Source: Dactylorhiza incarnata (lineage: Eukaryota > Streptophyta > Magnoliopsida > Asparagales > Orchidaceae). From it: 64,000 nt of DNA. Position 1 is the first letter of the stretch. The number at the start of each line of letters is the position of its first letter. Both the position numbers and the translations under genes were made by a program. Below the pieces are notes generated by a model. It worked only from the letters and a program-made list of their open reading frames with translations. It was not told the origin of the DNA and did not search any database. The DNA lies in NCBI GenBank assembly GCA_033032865.1, contig JAWHQI010000019.1:14240001-14304000 (forward strand), read 5' to 3'. This document shows, in pieces, positions 43,395-53,901 of the stretch.

Positions 43395-45985
43395 AGCCAC
43401 CCATTGGGGTCAACCCAAATGGTCAAATTGACCAAAGTCCACTCCACCCTAAATTTAGGCCAAAATGACCTATTTTGACCTAATCATGCCCAATCCATTT
43501 GGGCTAGAACCAATTGAGGTGGTCCACTAGCTAATGGGGTTGGGAGTTACTGAAATTGCCATTCAATTTCAAGAAATTTAGCAAGGAGAGAGAAACCCCC
43601 ATTTTCCCCAAAAATGGTGGAGAGAGAAATAGAGGATTAATGACATTCATGGCCAAGGGAGGCCAATTGATCTCCCAATTGATGGGGATTCATCTCCTCT
43701 GGCTGTTACAAGAAGTTTAGGGGGTTTTCCAGCCCTCAAGGGGGCTGAATTCTGTGGGTTTCACCATGGATGAAATTGGTCTTAAAGGCCAGTAATGGTG
43801 GAATCAAGGAGAGACCCTCCCTCTCCTCAAATTGTGTCTTTTAAAAGCTTCAGAGGACTGAGAGGATCATTCCCCCTCTTACCTAAAGAAATCGAGACAC
43901 TTGGTGTAGGAGTTCATATGGCATTAAGAGGCAAGGGATCGGTCATGGCCAATCGGAAAATGACAAGGGTTTCTCTCAATAGGTCCTCCCCACCTCCTCT
44001 CTCTCTTTGGATAGATCTACCCTCATTGGTGGCTCAATTTGGGGACAATTGGTCATGGATCGGGCTAACCGAAAGCTTTAGAAATGGAGCTTTTAATCCT
44101 GATCAAAAAGCCCTATTCCGGCCACCTTCGGCCAGCCAACCACCTCTAATCGCCGACCACCACCTCAACGGAGGTGGTGGCATTGGCCGTCCTGGGCGGT
44201 GTTCAGGTGGCTGGGAAAGTGGGGTTGAAGGTGGCCCAGGTGCGGGCAATCTTGGCCGTTGGCCAGAGGAAGAAGATGGATGAATTCTGTCCATTCTGCG
44301 CCAAGATTCGTGCGGGCTGATTATATTAATGTAATTAATAATAGTGCATTTTGTCACAGTTTATTGTAGTAGATAGAAATATTAACTAAAACTACTTAGG
44401 GACCTCTGATGGAAAAATGTTTAACATCAAATTTGTAGCCCCTGCAGCCTACTTTAATTCAAAATTAATTTCATGCAATTTGGTTTAGTGGTCTGACCAC
44501 AGCACTCAAAATGGTGCAACCTATACAAGGGGTTGACCAGAGCTTGATTTGTGTGCCCCCACTAAACCAGCCATCCAAATGTTCTGAAATTTGGAACTTA
44601 GCCTACATATACCCCACCCTTAACATATCCAAAAATGAGATGTTTTGGAGGACCTTTTTCTAAAGTTTTTGCAAACATTTAATAATTCATGTATGAATTA
44701 ATTTTAGGGGCTAGTGACATCCAAGCCCTACCAAATTTTGGTGGGAGGTCCTTAGGGTCATGATATGACTCTGGTAAAAATTTCATCCCAGTTGAGATTG
44801 ATTGGTTGGGTAATTAGTTAGCCCAAGATTGGTCAAACTATGGGTTAATAGGTCAAAAATGCACATGTTGGGTTTGAATGGTCAATCCGCATCCAAAGGT
44901 GATGAAATCTTGGCCACTTATTTAATGTCACATATAACACCCCTACAAAGGATTTTGGGTAATTTGGGGTGGATGTGTCCTAGGACCCTAGTTCAAACCT
45001 TAGGGTTGTACATTGAACCTATTGAAGGATATAAGGTGGTATCAAACTCTAGGTAATTTATCTAGAAATTTTAGAGACATTTATTCTCTCTGAATTAATT
45101 AAGGTTTATTTAGGGTACTTTCACAAGAAGGAACTACATGCTCATATAACCTAGGATGATTATGAAATTTTGTCAGTGAATTTTTATTGATGATATAAAC
45201 CTCTGATAATTTTTCTAAGAATTTTGAAGTATTATATATTGTACTTCATTCACAACCCCAATATTTGCCCTTGATGTATAAAAATTAATTATGGGTTTAA
45301 CACTCACTAGAAATTCATGAAACTTGGTCAGAGGACTTTTCAGGGCAAGTAAATTATATGTTAATTTTGGCATGATGTTTGGAAAAATTTATATGTGGTT
45401 CCCTTCACAAGATACCCTTGGACTTGTTTATTTAAAAACAAAATTATATGGTCAAATGAATTTAGAAAATTATGGAACTCCAGCAGTGAACTTTTCTAAC
45501 CATCTTGGACACCAGCTAATTTTCTTGTAATTTTTGAATAAGAGTTTCTAGTACTTCCCTTGTTAATCCTTTATTTTGATTAATTAGTTAATATTTTAAT
45601 TGAGGTCAAAATCTTTCTGGAAACTTGTGAAATTTATATATGGCTGTTATTTTACTGTTATATAGCTTTACAAATTTTAGTAAGGTCATATCTTATCAGA
45701 AAACCATACATGATGTTCAAGTCATAGGTTCTCTGATTTTGGAGAAATTATAATAATTACCAAATATAGTAGGAAAATTATGAATTTTTGGAGTTGGTCA
45801 TATAATGTCATAACACACCCCCAATAATAATCTTTAGTCATTTGGATGATTATTTGGAGTAGCTCCTCTCATGCACCTCATATAGCTCACTTGGTCTGCG
45901 TATAGTAAAATTGTAAAACTTGGGAAAGTTGTAGACCACTAGGTGGGAATGGGAGCTAGATGGTTTACCTAGTCTGGTTGAGGAA

Positions 45986-46750
45986 TGATCTCGACAAACC
46001 ATGTGCACTCTACGAATTCTGTTTTAACTTGGTTTGCGGATAGCAGATGCCGTGATCTTTCTTTTCTCATGATATAAATAGCTTAAACCTTTTAGGTTTT
46101 GAGTGTGCTCTCCCTTTGAAGTGATCCCGAGAGATGAACGGAAGCAGACGACCAACGACTTGCGATTTTTGACGGCGTGCCCTTACCCGTACGTAAAGTC
46201 TCTCGCCGACTAGTAGATCAAGAGGAATCATTCCTTTGGGATCTAGTCGTTACTTCTGGAGATTTAAGGGAATCGTTCCCGCAAGATCGTGCCGCCTCTT
46301 GATATCGATGGGAAGTGTTCCCATTCGGTTCTAGCCGCATTCCTTAGATTCGCCTCCTCTCCTTTAACAGATCTAGTAATCTGTGAAGACGTAGATGGCA
46401 TTCCTTCTCCGACCTAGCTCTTGTTTGATAAGAGTCTTGGGGTTCTCCTTTCTCGTGTGGACTTCTATAGAGGTGTGGACACAATTCTACACTAACTCCT
46501 TCGACGAGCAGTCCGACGTTGATGGAGCCGAAGGAAGCAAAAAGCAAGGACTTGGAATAGGATTCCGGATCCTAGAAGACTTTTCTTGGAGCTTTTGATT
46601 GAGTGTCGACTCAATCCCTAGAAGGTAATTTTATTGTTGCCTCAATTTCTTGATTCATGCTTTTAGCACGATCCACATGTCTCTTTGGGTTGTTCTTGAT
46701 ATATTCTGCTGCGCACATCTGATGTGTATACCATTAAGTAAAACCCAACA
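45986..46750 (+). repeat. 5' LTR of E6, truncated
   Basis: TATA box GATATAAATAGC near 46071-46080 with a GGTTTGCGGATAGCAGA motif 35 bp before it, then R-U5 ending GTATACCATTAAGTAAAACC and CAACA. Confidence 0.6.
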
Positions 46751-46751
46751 G

Positions 46752-46767
46752 TGGTATCAGAGCTAGG
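46752..46767 (+). other. Primer binding site of E6
   Basis: TGGTATCAGAGCTAGG, one base after the LTR end. Confidence 0.9.
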
Positions 46768-47584
46768 TTGCGTGTTAATTCCATGTTTCAGAAATTGTTC
46801 CCTTCGTAGTAACCGTATGCCTCTATGATAGTTTGTGAAACTAAAGACTAGAGAGATGAGCTTGTCTACTGCAATAAGGGTGTTTGCTTTTGCTAGCATC
46901 TGGTACATGTAAATCCGAAGGTTTAGAAATATACTAAATATTCAGATTTAATCCATATCATCAAGTGTTGATGGTTTTGTGCATCTGGAATGTATCTGGG
47001 TCATGCTTGGTCTGTTTGTGAAGATGTGTGCACATTGATTAAATGTTAATCGCTTATCTTAAAATCCCTTAACTAATATTAAGGATACGAATGCCTTCTG
47101 GTGGATGACACTCTTCCTGCCTCGATCGATGAAGTGTGGGCTTGCCAAAGCAAGGTCCATTAATCTATCTTGGTAAGGGTGCGAGCGGATAATTGTGATA
47201 TCCCACTGTCGACATCGGGTCCAACTTAACTAAGTGACCTGAAAGGTTGAGTGCTTAGAGGCATAGGGTTGGCATGCACCATATGATGGATGCAAATAAA
47301 GAGTTATTCACCAACCATACAAGAGTTGCATAATGATGCAATTGGCAAGTGTTATCTACCTAAATAACTGCATCGTGAGAGAAACGCCAAAGCGGACTCA
47401 TTGTGTTGGTGAAAAATGGATCTTGTCCACTAAGAGAGTAGCTCACATAAATTCTCCGGATTGATACTAAGGGTTATCGATTTGATTAAAATAGTGGGAG
47501 CCCTTTAATAAAAGTCCTTATTAAAATAAAATGTATTTTGAAATGTAGTACTAAAATGTTTTGCAAATTTATTGTAGAATTTCC

Positions 47585-47986
47585 ATGGCAAATACATTAC
47601 ACTCCACGTTGTCCCTGAGAGCCATCCTTGAGAAGGACAAGCTTAATGGGACGAACTTCCTCGACTGGTATATGAACCTGAGAATTGTTCTCAGGCAAGA
47701 GCGCATGCTCTATGTCTTGGAAGGGGATGCCCCCACAGAGCCAATCGGAAATGCTGCGCGAGCAGACATAGATGCTTACAAGAAGTATCAAGATGATACC
47801 TTGGAAGTGGAATTCCTCATGCTTGCTACCATGTCCTCTGAGCTTCAGAAGCAACATGAGAGCATGTGTGGTAATGAGATAATCGGGCACCTCAAGAAAA
47901 TGTTCGAGGGGCAAGCTCGACAAGAGAGGTTTGACATATCCAAGATATTATTTCAGTGCAAAATGGGAGCTCGAGACTCAGTAGGG
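47585..47986 (+). pseudogene. gag: Gag of E6, N-terminal part
   Basis: I chose ATG 47585 (MANTLHSTLSLRAILEKDKL) as the conserved gag start; an in-frame ATG at 47561 is also possible. NGTNFLDWYMNLRIVLRQER and the helical region to FDISKILFQCK are typical of copia gag (UBN2-type). The frame is open up to the E7 insertion, whose TAGGG target lies in the codons for Val-Gly. The 830-base leader 46768-47584 has no ORF. The remainder is at 52257. Confidence 0.85.
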
Positions 47987-48794
47987 TGATGCGCAAAACT
48001 ATATCCGCAAACGACAATGGCAAGTGTACCGTATCGAAAGTAGTATAGGTTTATAAAACCAAAGTCGTATTAGACTCGGGGCGGTTGAGAACTCTTACTT
48101 TAAGAAAGTCTCTATTATTTTATCAATAAATCTTTGAGTTGGATTTTGCACTAAAGAGGATTTAAAATAATGATTAACGCAATAACAAGAGCGATTAGCA
48201 CTTGATCATTGAATCACCTCGGAGATAAAAATAAGAAGAAAGAACAAAATCGCATTCTCTTAATAAAATAGCTTTGACCGTGGAGATTCCCGAATTATGA
48301 ACGCACCTTAGGTCGAGGATACGCCCAACTAAGATTAGGAATTTTATCCTCTTATTCCCATGACATATGATCTTTTTTTCTACATTTTTTTTATTTGCCA
48401 ACAAAGGGTAAGGGTAAAGAAATACTTCTAGTTTATAAATTAAACTATTTTGAGAGCAACTTTTTTAGTGGAATGAAATTTCCTAAGATCTTAAAGTTAA
48501 TAGAGAATATAATCAAAATCTAGAAATGTTTAGCCAATTTACCACAAAGTGAAGTTATTTAAAATTAAAATGAGAAGTGGTGCTAAATAGATTCTCTAAT
48601 CGAATTTAAAACATAAAATGTTTCTTAAAAACAAAATTACTTCAAATTTAAATTTAACAAATTATGATAAAACAAAATATTAGTCAAATCAAAAATGTAG
48701 GAATACTTATAATCAGACCTCAAACTAGATTTCTAGAAAAATAAAAACAACAAGTAAAAGGGAGATATATCTATAAATATATATATATATTATT

Positions 48795-48876
48795 CTTGGA
48801 CTTCCCAAGGTCTACCCGGTGAAGGGTTCGCAATGTACTAGGAGGTGCGATGGGAGTTCAAGCCCAAACCCCCCTT
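48795..48876 (-). repeat. 85-bp internal repeat of E7, copy 1
   Basis: CTTGGACTTCCCAAG, GTGAAGGGTTCGCAA, GTACTAGGAG and GGAGTTCAAGCC occur in the same order at 50424-50508. The two copies sit at the two ends of the interior, outside the ORF. Confidence 0.75.
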
Positions 48877-49201
48877 TCCAAGATATTAGATTTTTTATGA
48901 TTTTTATAAATATTTTTTTTCTCTTATAGATTGAAAAGAAAGCCTAGAAAGCTATTGTACACCCCTTACTTAAAATTAAACATTGTCCCCAATGTTTAAA
49001 ACTATGGATGAAGAATACGTGAAAGGGAAATGCATAAAAATGCATGAACATTTAAAGATAAGCAAGGGGTGCCTAGCTCCCAAGAGCGCTTTCTTTTTCC
49101 CGTCTTTAAGCTAGACGGTTATTGTTAGCTAAACGGAAATTGAAAAGAGAAGTGCACAGGAACTCCCTTAATTCACATTTAGGTGAATGTGTCGTCATCG
49201 G

Positions 49202-49808
49202 TCATCCGTCTACTCCTCCATTTATCATGTGATTCTCCTTTTGTCCTTGAATTTGAATATGTAAATCCAAATCACCTATACATACTTGAGGTGATTTGGA
49301 TATATAAAGATGAGTGGCATATGGATCATTGATTATTTGGGGTGGCAACGGCTCATCTTCAACCTGAAAATTATTAGTATAAAGAGAATCACAAATAAAC
49401 GAGTCAGAAAATTTTTCGCAAGGAGGAGGTGCTTGCAAAAATATATGATCAAGCTCCTGTTATTTATTTTCTAAAATAAAATTTTCTTTAGAAGAATCTA
49501 GTGCATTACCAAGGGAAATAAAATTTTCGGGCACAAGATTTACATGAATTTTCGGTTGAACTAAGATGGAAGAAATTTGCGTAAATTCATGACAAAGAAC
49601 AGAAGATCCGGGTGAAGTAAGAGAAGAAACTTGTTCTTCTTCTATTTCATCCTAGGTGCCCATGACATTAAGAAAATCTTGGTAAGAAAATTTTTCTTCA
49701 TCTTTGTAAATGAAGTTATGGGATTACATGAAAACACATGTTCCTCCATAACTAAATTATCAAAAGATGGAGAAAAAGTACTAGATGAAAAAATATGTTC
49801 CTCTAAAT

Positions 49809-49846
<38 letters not shown>

Positions 49847-50311
49847 AAATTGAACTGGTGGAAATTCCCCAAAATTAGAGCACGAAAATTGCGTCGCATA
49901 AGTGGAAAAATAAAAATTCGGATCTAAAGATTTATCTTCATCGCTCTGAGAACTATCCAGGTGAGCTTGCCACCAAGAATAATCTACTTCGGGGCTAGAG
50001 GAAAAATTATTAAAAACCGAAAAATTATTCTCGTGAAAATTGGAAAAAAGATTTTCATCAAAGTTTGAAAAATTATTTTCATGAAAAGAGGAAAAATTAT
50101 GATCGTAATTATTATCAAAATTATTTGCATAATATTGAGAAAAATTATTTTCATAATAATTATTATGAGAATATGAATGTAAATAACATTCCTCACTTTG
50201 ATGAGGCGCACCACAATAATAACAACTATTTTGGCGGTTTCGTGCGGCTTCCAAAAGATTGACTTTGTTTTGAAGCTCAGCAACTTTTACGGCCAATTCA
50301 GATAACTTCAT
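49202..50311 (-). pseudogene. Gag-like Asn-rich zinc-knuckle protein of E7
   Basis: ATG 50311 starts MKLSELAVKVAELQNKVN (short coiled coil), then a CX2CX3HX4C zinc knuckle, CYYCGAPHQSEEC (residues about 30-42), a form seen in gag of Tat/Athila-type gypsy elements. Residues about 47-105 are an Asn/Phe/Tyr-rich repeat of the type HENNFSNFDEN. A poly-proline run is encoded by 30 consecutive C in sense (49840-49811). Past the run the frame depends on its length; homologous-looking acidic sequence continues (EEHVFSCNP) in shifted frames down to about 49202. No capsid domain is seen. The role is probably nucleic acid binding; the product could assist packaging, but this is inference. Confidence 0.6.
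49811..49840 (-). repeat. 30-bp G homopolymer (poly-Pro codons in sense)
   Basis: An uninterrupted G run on the plus strand inside the gag-like ORF. Its exact length may be a sequencing artefact and it decides the reading frame downstream. Confidence 0.85.
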
Positions 50312-50423
50312 TTAATAAAATAAAAAAAAAACAACCTTCACTTAAATGAATGGAATTTTAGAAAATTATTATAATATAAATAAAATATTTATATTTTTTT
50401 TTTCAAAAAGCGGGTTAAGTTAG

Positions 50424-50508
50424 TCCCGGACTTCCCGAGGTCTACCTTGTGAAGGGTTCGCAAGGTACTAGGAGATGCGAATGGAGTTCAAGCCAAAATC
50501 TCCCTTTT
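50424..50508 (-). repeat. 85-bp internal repeat of E7, copy 2
   Basis: Partner of 48795-48876, lying just downstream of the PBS in sense, i.e. in the 5' leader. The small hairpin at its start keeps pairing potential in minus-strand RNA (CTCGG/CCGGG with one G-U pair; copy 1 CTTGG/CCAAG). Confidence 0.7.
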
Positions 50509-50626
50509 TGAGAATTAAAATTACGCCTTTTAAGATTTTTTTTTTAAAATTTTAAGAGAAAGGGGTGAGAAGAAAGAGAACGATAAAATTAATAGATATT
50601 TTTTTTCGAAATATCAACCGTGTTCC

Positions 50627-50643
50627 CCGGCAACGGCGCCAAA
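50627..50643 (-). other. Primer binding site of E7 (Asp tRNA type)
   Basis: Minus strand TGGCGCCGTTGCCGGGG, four bases from the LTR end; complement of the 3' end of plant Asp tRNA. Confidence 0.85.
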
Positions 50644-50647
50644 AACT

Positions 50648-52251
50648 TGATGCGCAAAACTATATCCGCAAACGACAATGACAAGTGTACCGTATCGAAA
50701 GTAGTATAGGTTTATAAAACCAAGGTCATATTAGACTCGGGGCGGTTGAGTACTCTTACTTTAAGAAAGTCTCTATTATTTTATCAATAAATCTTTGAGT
50801 TGGATTTTGCACTAAAGAGGATTTAAAATAATGATTAACACAATAACACGAGCGATTAGCACTTGATCTTTGAATCACCTCGGAGATAAAAATAAGAAGA
50901 ATGAACAAAATCACATTCACTTAATAAAATAGCTTTGACCGTGGAGATTCTCGAATTATGAACGCACCTTAGGTCGAGGATACACCCAACTAAAATTAGG
51001 AAATATCAACCGAATTCTCATTCTATAATCGATAACCTAATACTTGCTTTACGGGGTGAATCCCGTTAATGGCTTTTACTCCAATTCGGAAGGGTAACGT
51101 CATCCTCTCGCGAGGATTGCATTCTACTCTTTTTATCCTTGAGTGATCGATTTGTCTTACGAGCCTCTCGGCTAGCTAAAGAACGAAAACATGATCAAGA
51201 ATTATATATCAAAAATATAATCTCGTTATCTTAAAATCAAGGATAGATCTTAAGCTTTTTAGAAAAGAGAAAGAGCAATTCTAAATTACTTCAAAACTTT
51301 TATTATTTCTTGGATCATCTCGATCAAGTACTACTAATATTTTAGTTACTCATGGAGATTGAGGAATCAAAATACATAAAAGAGTACATAATAAAATAAG
51401 AGGAGAATAAGAAGTTAAGAGAACTAATTTTATTGATTTGCAAATGAAAATTACAAACTAAGGAATTGAGATTACGAACTATTTAATTGAAATTACAATT
51501 GCAAGAATAAAAAGAAGTACAAGAACTACTAAAACATGAAAATAAAACATGAAAAGAAGAGTCTAAGTCCTAAAAATTCGCCCCTGATCAGCTGGAGAGC
51601 TCTCTTTAAATAACTGAAAATTTGGTGTTACACGCCCTTGGTCACGCCCGTGACCAAGGGCGTGTAAGGGGCGTGATCAAAGCAGCAGCGGAGAGGGCTC
51701 CTTCTGGAGTAATTGTGGGCGTTACATGCGTGTCACGCCCCTGGGTCATGCTCGTGACCCTGGGGCATATAATCTTTAAAATAGGCTGATGGCGGGAGGC
51801 TTCGACGGTAAGTTGCGCGGGATGAGTCATGCACGTGTACTGGATGACACGCCCCCTGGTCACACCCATGACCTGGGGCGTGTAATTTTAATTGACGTAG
51901 CAGGCTTGTTCTGACCGAAGGAGGCGGGTCATGGCCGTGACCATTGGTCACGCCCCTAGGTCACGCCCGTGACCTGGGGCGTGGACTTGGCAAATTGCGC
52001 CCGGGGTGGTAGAATCGGGTCTGGAACACATCTATGCTGTCACGTCCCTTGGTCACGCCCGTGACCTTGGGCATGTACTTGACAATCTTGCTCAGAGTGC
52101 CTAGAAAACCTGAAAAACACAGAAACGCTTAAGTTAGTTTATGAAATAAAAAGGGAATGATTTATATGATATAATTCATATAATTTATATCATTTCAAAT
52201 TAAAAATATATTAAAACTATACTAAAAGATGAGTATATAAACTACTCATCA
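50648..52251 (-). repeat. 5' LTR of E7
   Basis: In sense: TGATGAGTAGTTTATATAC start, five long palindromes (52080-51628), a TATA-like TTATTTAAAG at 51613-51604, R-U5, and GCGCATCA end. Confidence 0.85.
51628..52080 (-). repeat. Five long palindromes centred on GTCACGCCCGTGAC in the E7 U3
   Basis: The first (51628-51667) has perfect 19-bp arms TTACACGCCCTTGGTCACG with a 2-bp spacer. Imperfect relatives start near 51729, 51846, 51945 and 52041, roughly every 100 bp. All carry ACGCCC(C)(T)TGGTCACG-like arms. The perfect one lies closest to the TATA box. Confidence 0.85.
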
Positions 52252-52256
52252 TAGGG

Positions 52257-52600
52257 ACTCATGTGCTCAAAATGATTGGGTATATAGAGAACCTTGAAAA
52301 ACTGGGTTTTCCCTTGGGCCAAGAGTCGGCCATAGATCTGATCTTGCAATCATTGCCCGACAGTTATGAGCAGTTCGTCTTGAACTATAGCATGAATGAA
52401 ATAGAAATAACACTGCCCGAGCTCCTTGACATGTTGAGAACTGTCGAGAACAACATGAAGATGGCCAAGCCTGCCAGCCCCATACTGATGGTGCATAAGG
52501 GCAAAGGCAAGGCCAGGGGATCTAAGAAGACGAAGATTGGATCTAAGTCTCATCTTGATCCCAAGTCTTCTGCACTGAAAAGGAAAGGTCTGGCGACAAC
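52257..52600 (+). pseudogene. gag: Gag of E6, continuation after E7
   Basis: The frame continues from 47986 across the duplicated TAGGG: THVLKMIGYIENLEKLGFPL, then DLILQSLPDSYEQFVLNYSM, ELLDMLRTVENNM and the basic HKGKGKARGSKKTK. These are the C-terminal half of the copia gag domain and the start of the linker. The expected zinc knuckle is not reached; after about 52590 the sequence no longer looks like copia gag. The E7 insertion is the main disabling event. Confidence 0.85.
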
Positions 52601-53030
52601 GCCCCGCCATATGTTCGTGACCAATTCCTTGACGATGCTGACTCGACGCATTATTTTGATCGCTGCCGCAACACTACATTTGGAGATTCGGATGGACGAT
52701 GCCGCAACACTACATTTGGAGACTCGGATAGACGGTGCCGCAACAACAATCATAGTGTACGTCATCGCCGCGACAACCATTTTGAAGAATGCCATCGCCG
52801 CACCGTCATGACGAACGCCTTCGCCGTTACAACCTTCGTCCGCGGCGCAAGATTAATAATTAATAATTATAATTATTTAATTATAATTATTAATTAAAAT
52901 TTTATCTATCTTTGTCTTTTATTTTTGGACTTGTTTATGTCCATGTTTATTTTAATTTTGGGCGGCGTTTAGCCATGCTCATGTTTTATTTTAATTATGG
53001 ACTACGTTTAGCCATGTTTGTTGGCTAGCC

Positions 53031-53038
53031 TATAAAAG
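53031..53038 (+). promoter_or_regulatory. TATA box of E8
   Basis: CCTATAAAAGGCC, a strong match, about 850 bp upstream of the PBS-like site. Confidence 0.55.
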
Positions 53039-53885
53039 GCCATCTTGTATTAGATTTTATGATTAAATGATAAGAAAAAAACCTAAACCCTAAATTTCCC
53101 TCTTGAGTTTCTCCCTCTCCTAGCCGCCCCTTCTCTCTTTCTTCCTTCATTGGATTTCGGCTCCTTCTTGGCCGCCCATCTCTCTTCCTCCCTCCTCTTG
53201 GCCACTGGCCACCACTTCTCCTTCCCCCTATTTCTTTTCTCCCTCAACTTCAGCCCCCTCTCATAGCCGCCCATCATACTCCCTCTTCTTGAGAAGTTTT
53301 GGCCAAGGTGAAGAAGGAAAAAGAATGGGTCGTGGCCCTGGGAAATCAAGATCCGGCGTGAAGCAATCAAGGCGAACAAGTTTCTCTCCATTCGACGCGA
53401 TTCAAGTGGATCCGTAGAAGAACGATTCAGGCGAGTGCATGCTTGAGGATAATCCCATCTCAAGCGGGGTAATGAAATTTCTACTCGTGAGAATTTTCGC
53501 TCTTGTTAATTTCTAGTCGTGGTTTTCTTCGATCAATTTGTGCGCTATTCTTATTTCTTTTAATTTTCGAAGAGGATTGGCGAACCTTGACTTTTTGTTG
53601 GGAGAAATCTACCCTTTTGAAATTGTAATTTTTGGTAGATCTCTTTTGGTACAACTCAAGCTCGTTCGGACCGGGTGGGTCCTTTTAGTCGGGAAGAATA
53701 TTGGCCTATAACCATCTATTCAACCTCTAGCGGCGTGACTACCCATACGTTAGCATCTAATTGATAAATATTGCGTTGCGTGTATGTTGCGAGTAATTTT
53801 ATGCGAGTGTAAAATTTGGGAGCGTTGAGGGAGAACGCGTGCGTATTCGTAGCGATCGTGTCGGAGAGCATAACCTGCATCAATT

Positions 53886-53901
53886 TGGTATTAGAGATAG
53901 G
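53886..53901 (+). other. PBS-like site of E8 (drifted)
   Basis: TGGTATTAGAGATAGG differs by two bases from the TGGTATCAGAGCTAGG form seen elsewhere in the window and follows a plausible LTR end. Confidence 0.5.

Larger units (their letters stand above)
36253..45985 (+). mobile_element. C: second B-family gypsy LTR, split by E4
   Basis: It starts TATAACATCC (B: TGTAACATCC) and follows the B LTR through 36253-36807 and 43395-45985 with moderate divergence. The last aligned block is TGCGTATAGTAAAATTG...CTAGTCTGGTTGAGG. The remaining 1.7 kb of the B LTR has no counterpart; E6 sequence begins instead. No PBS or interior follows, so it is a 3'-truncated LTR. It carries the palindrome at 36287-36317 and GGTCAA/TTGACC motifs. 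There are no genes; short ORFs near 43800-44280 lie in LTR sequence. Confidence 0.75.
47987..52251 (-). mobile_element. E7: non-autonomous Ty3/gypsy-like element, gag-like ORF only
   Basis: Perfect TAGGG duplication (47982-47986, 52252-52256). The right LTR is 1604 bp (50648-52251; plus TGATGCGC...ACTCATCA). The left LTR keeps only its first 356 bp (47987-48342, R-U5 in sense) and has lost U3. The PBS, minus strand TGGCGCCGTTGCCGGGG, matches plant Asp tRNA, as in Tat/Athila-type gypsy elements. The interior (48343-50647) has one gag-like ORF, a palindrome AACATTG/CAATGTT near the 3' end, and two copies of an 85-bp repeat. No pol. Confidence 0.85.
45986..52600 (+). mobile_element. E6: Ty1/copia fragment (LTR end, PBS, gag), split by E7
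   Basis: The LTR end (AAACCCAACA at 46750), PBS and gag start are clear. The matching TGTTGGG start is not found, so the LTR is truncated at its junction with C. Gag is interrupted by E7 with a perfect TAGGG duplication and resumes in frame at 52257. No pol remains; the sequence changes character after about 52600. Confidence 0.75.

Noticed and set aside
52853..52905. AT-rich palindrome as a replication origin or matrix attachment site
   Set aside because: A simple TAATTA-type low-complexity stretch; nothing beyond composition supports a function.
53083..53463. Antisense 126-codon ORF rich in Arg/Lys
   Set aside because: It is the complement of a pyrimidine-rich leader (CTTCTCC repeats) after a TATA box; composition explains the open frame.
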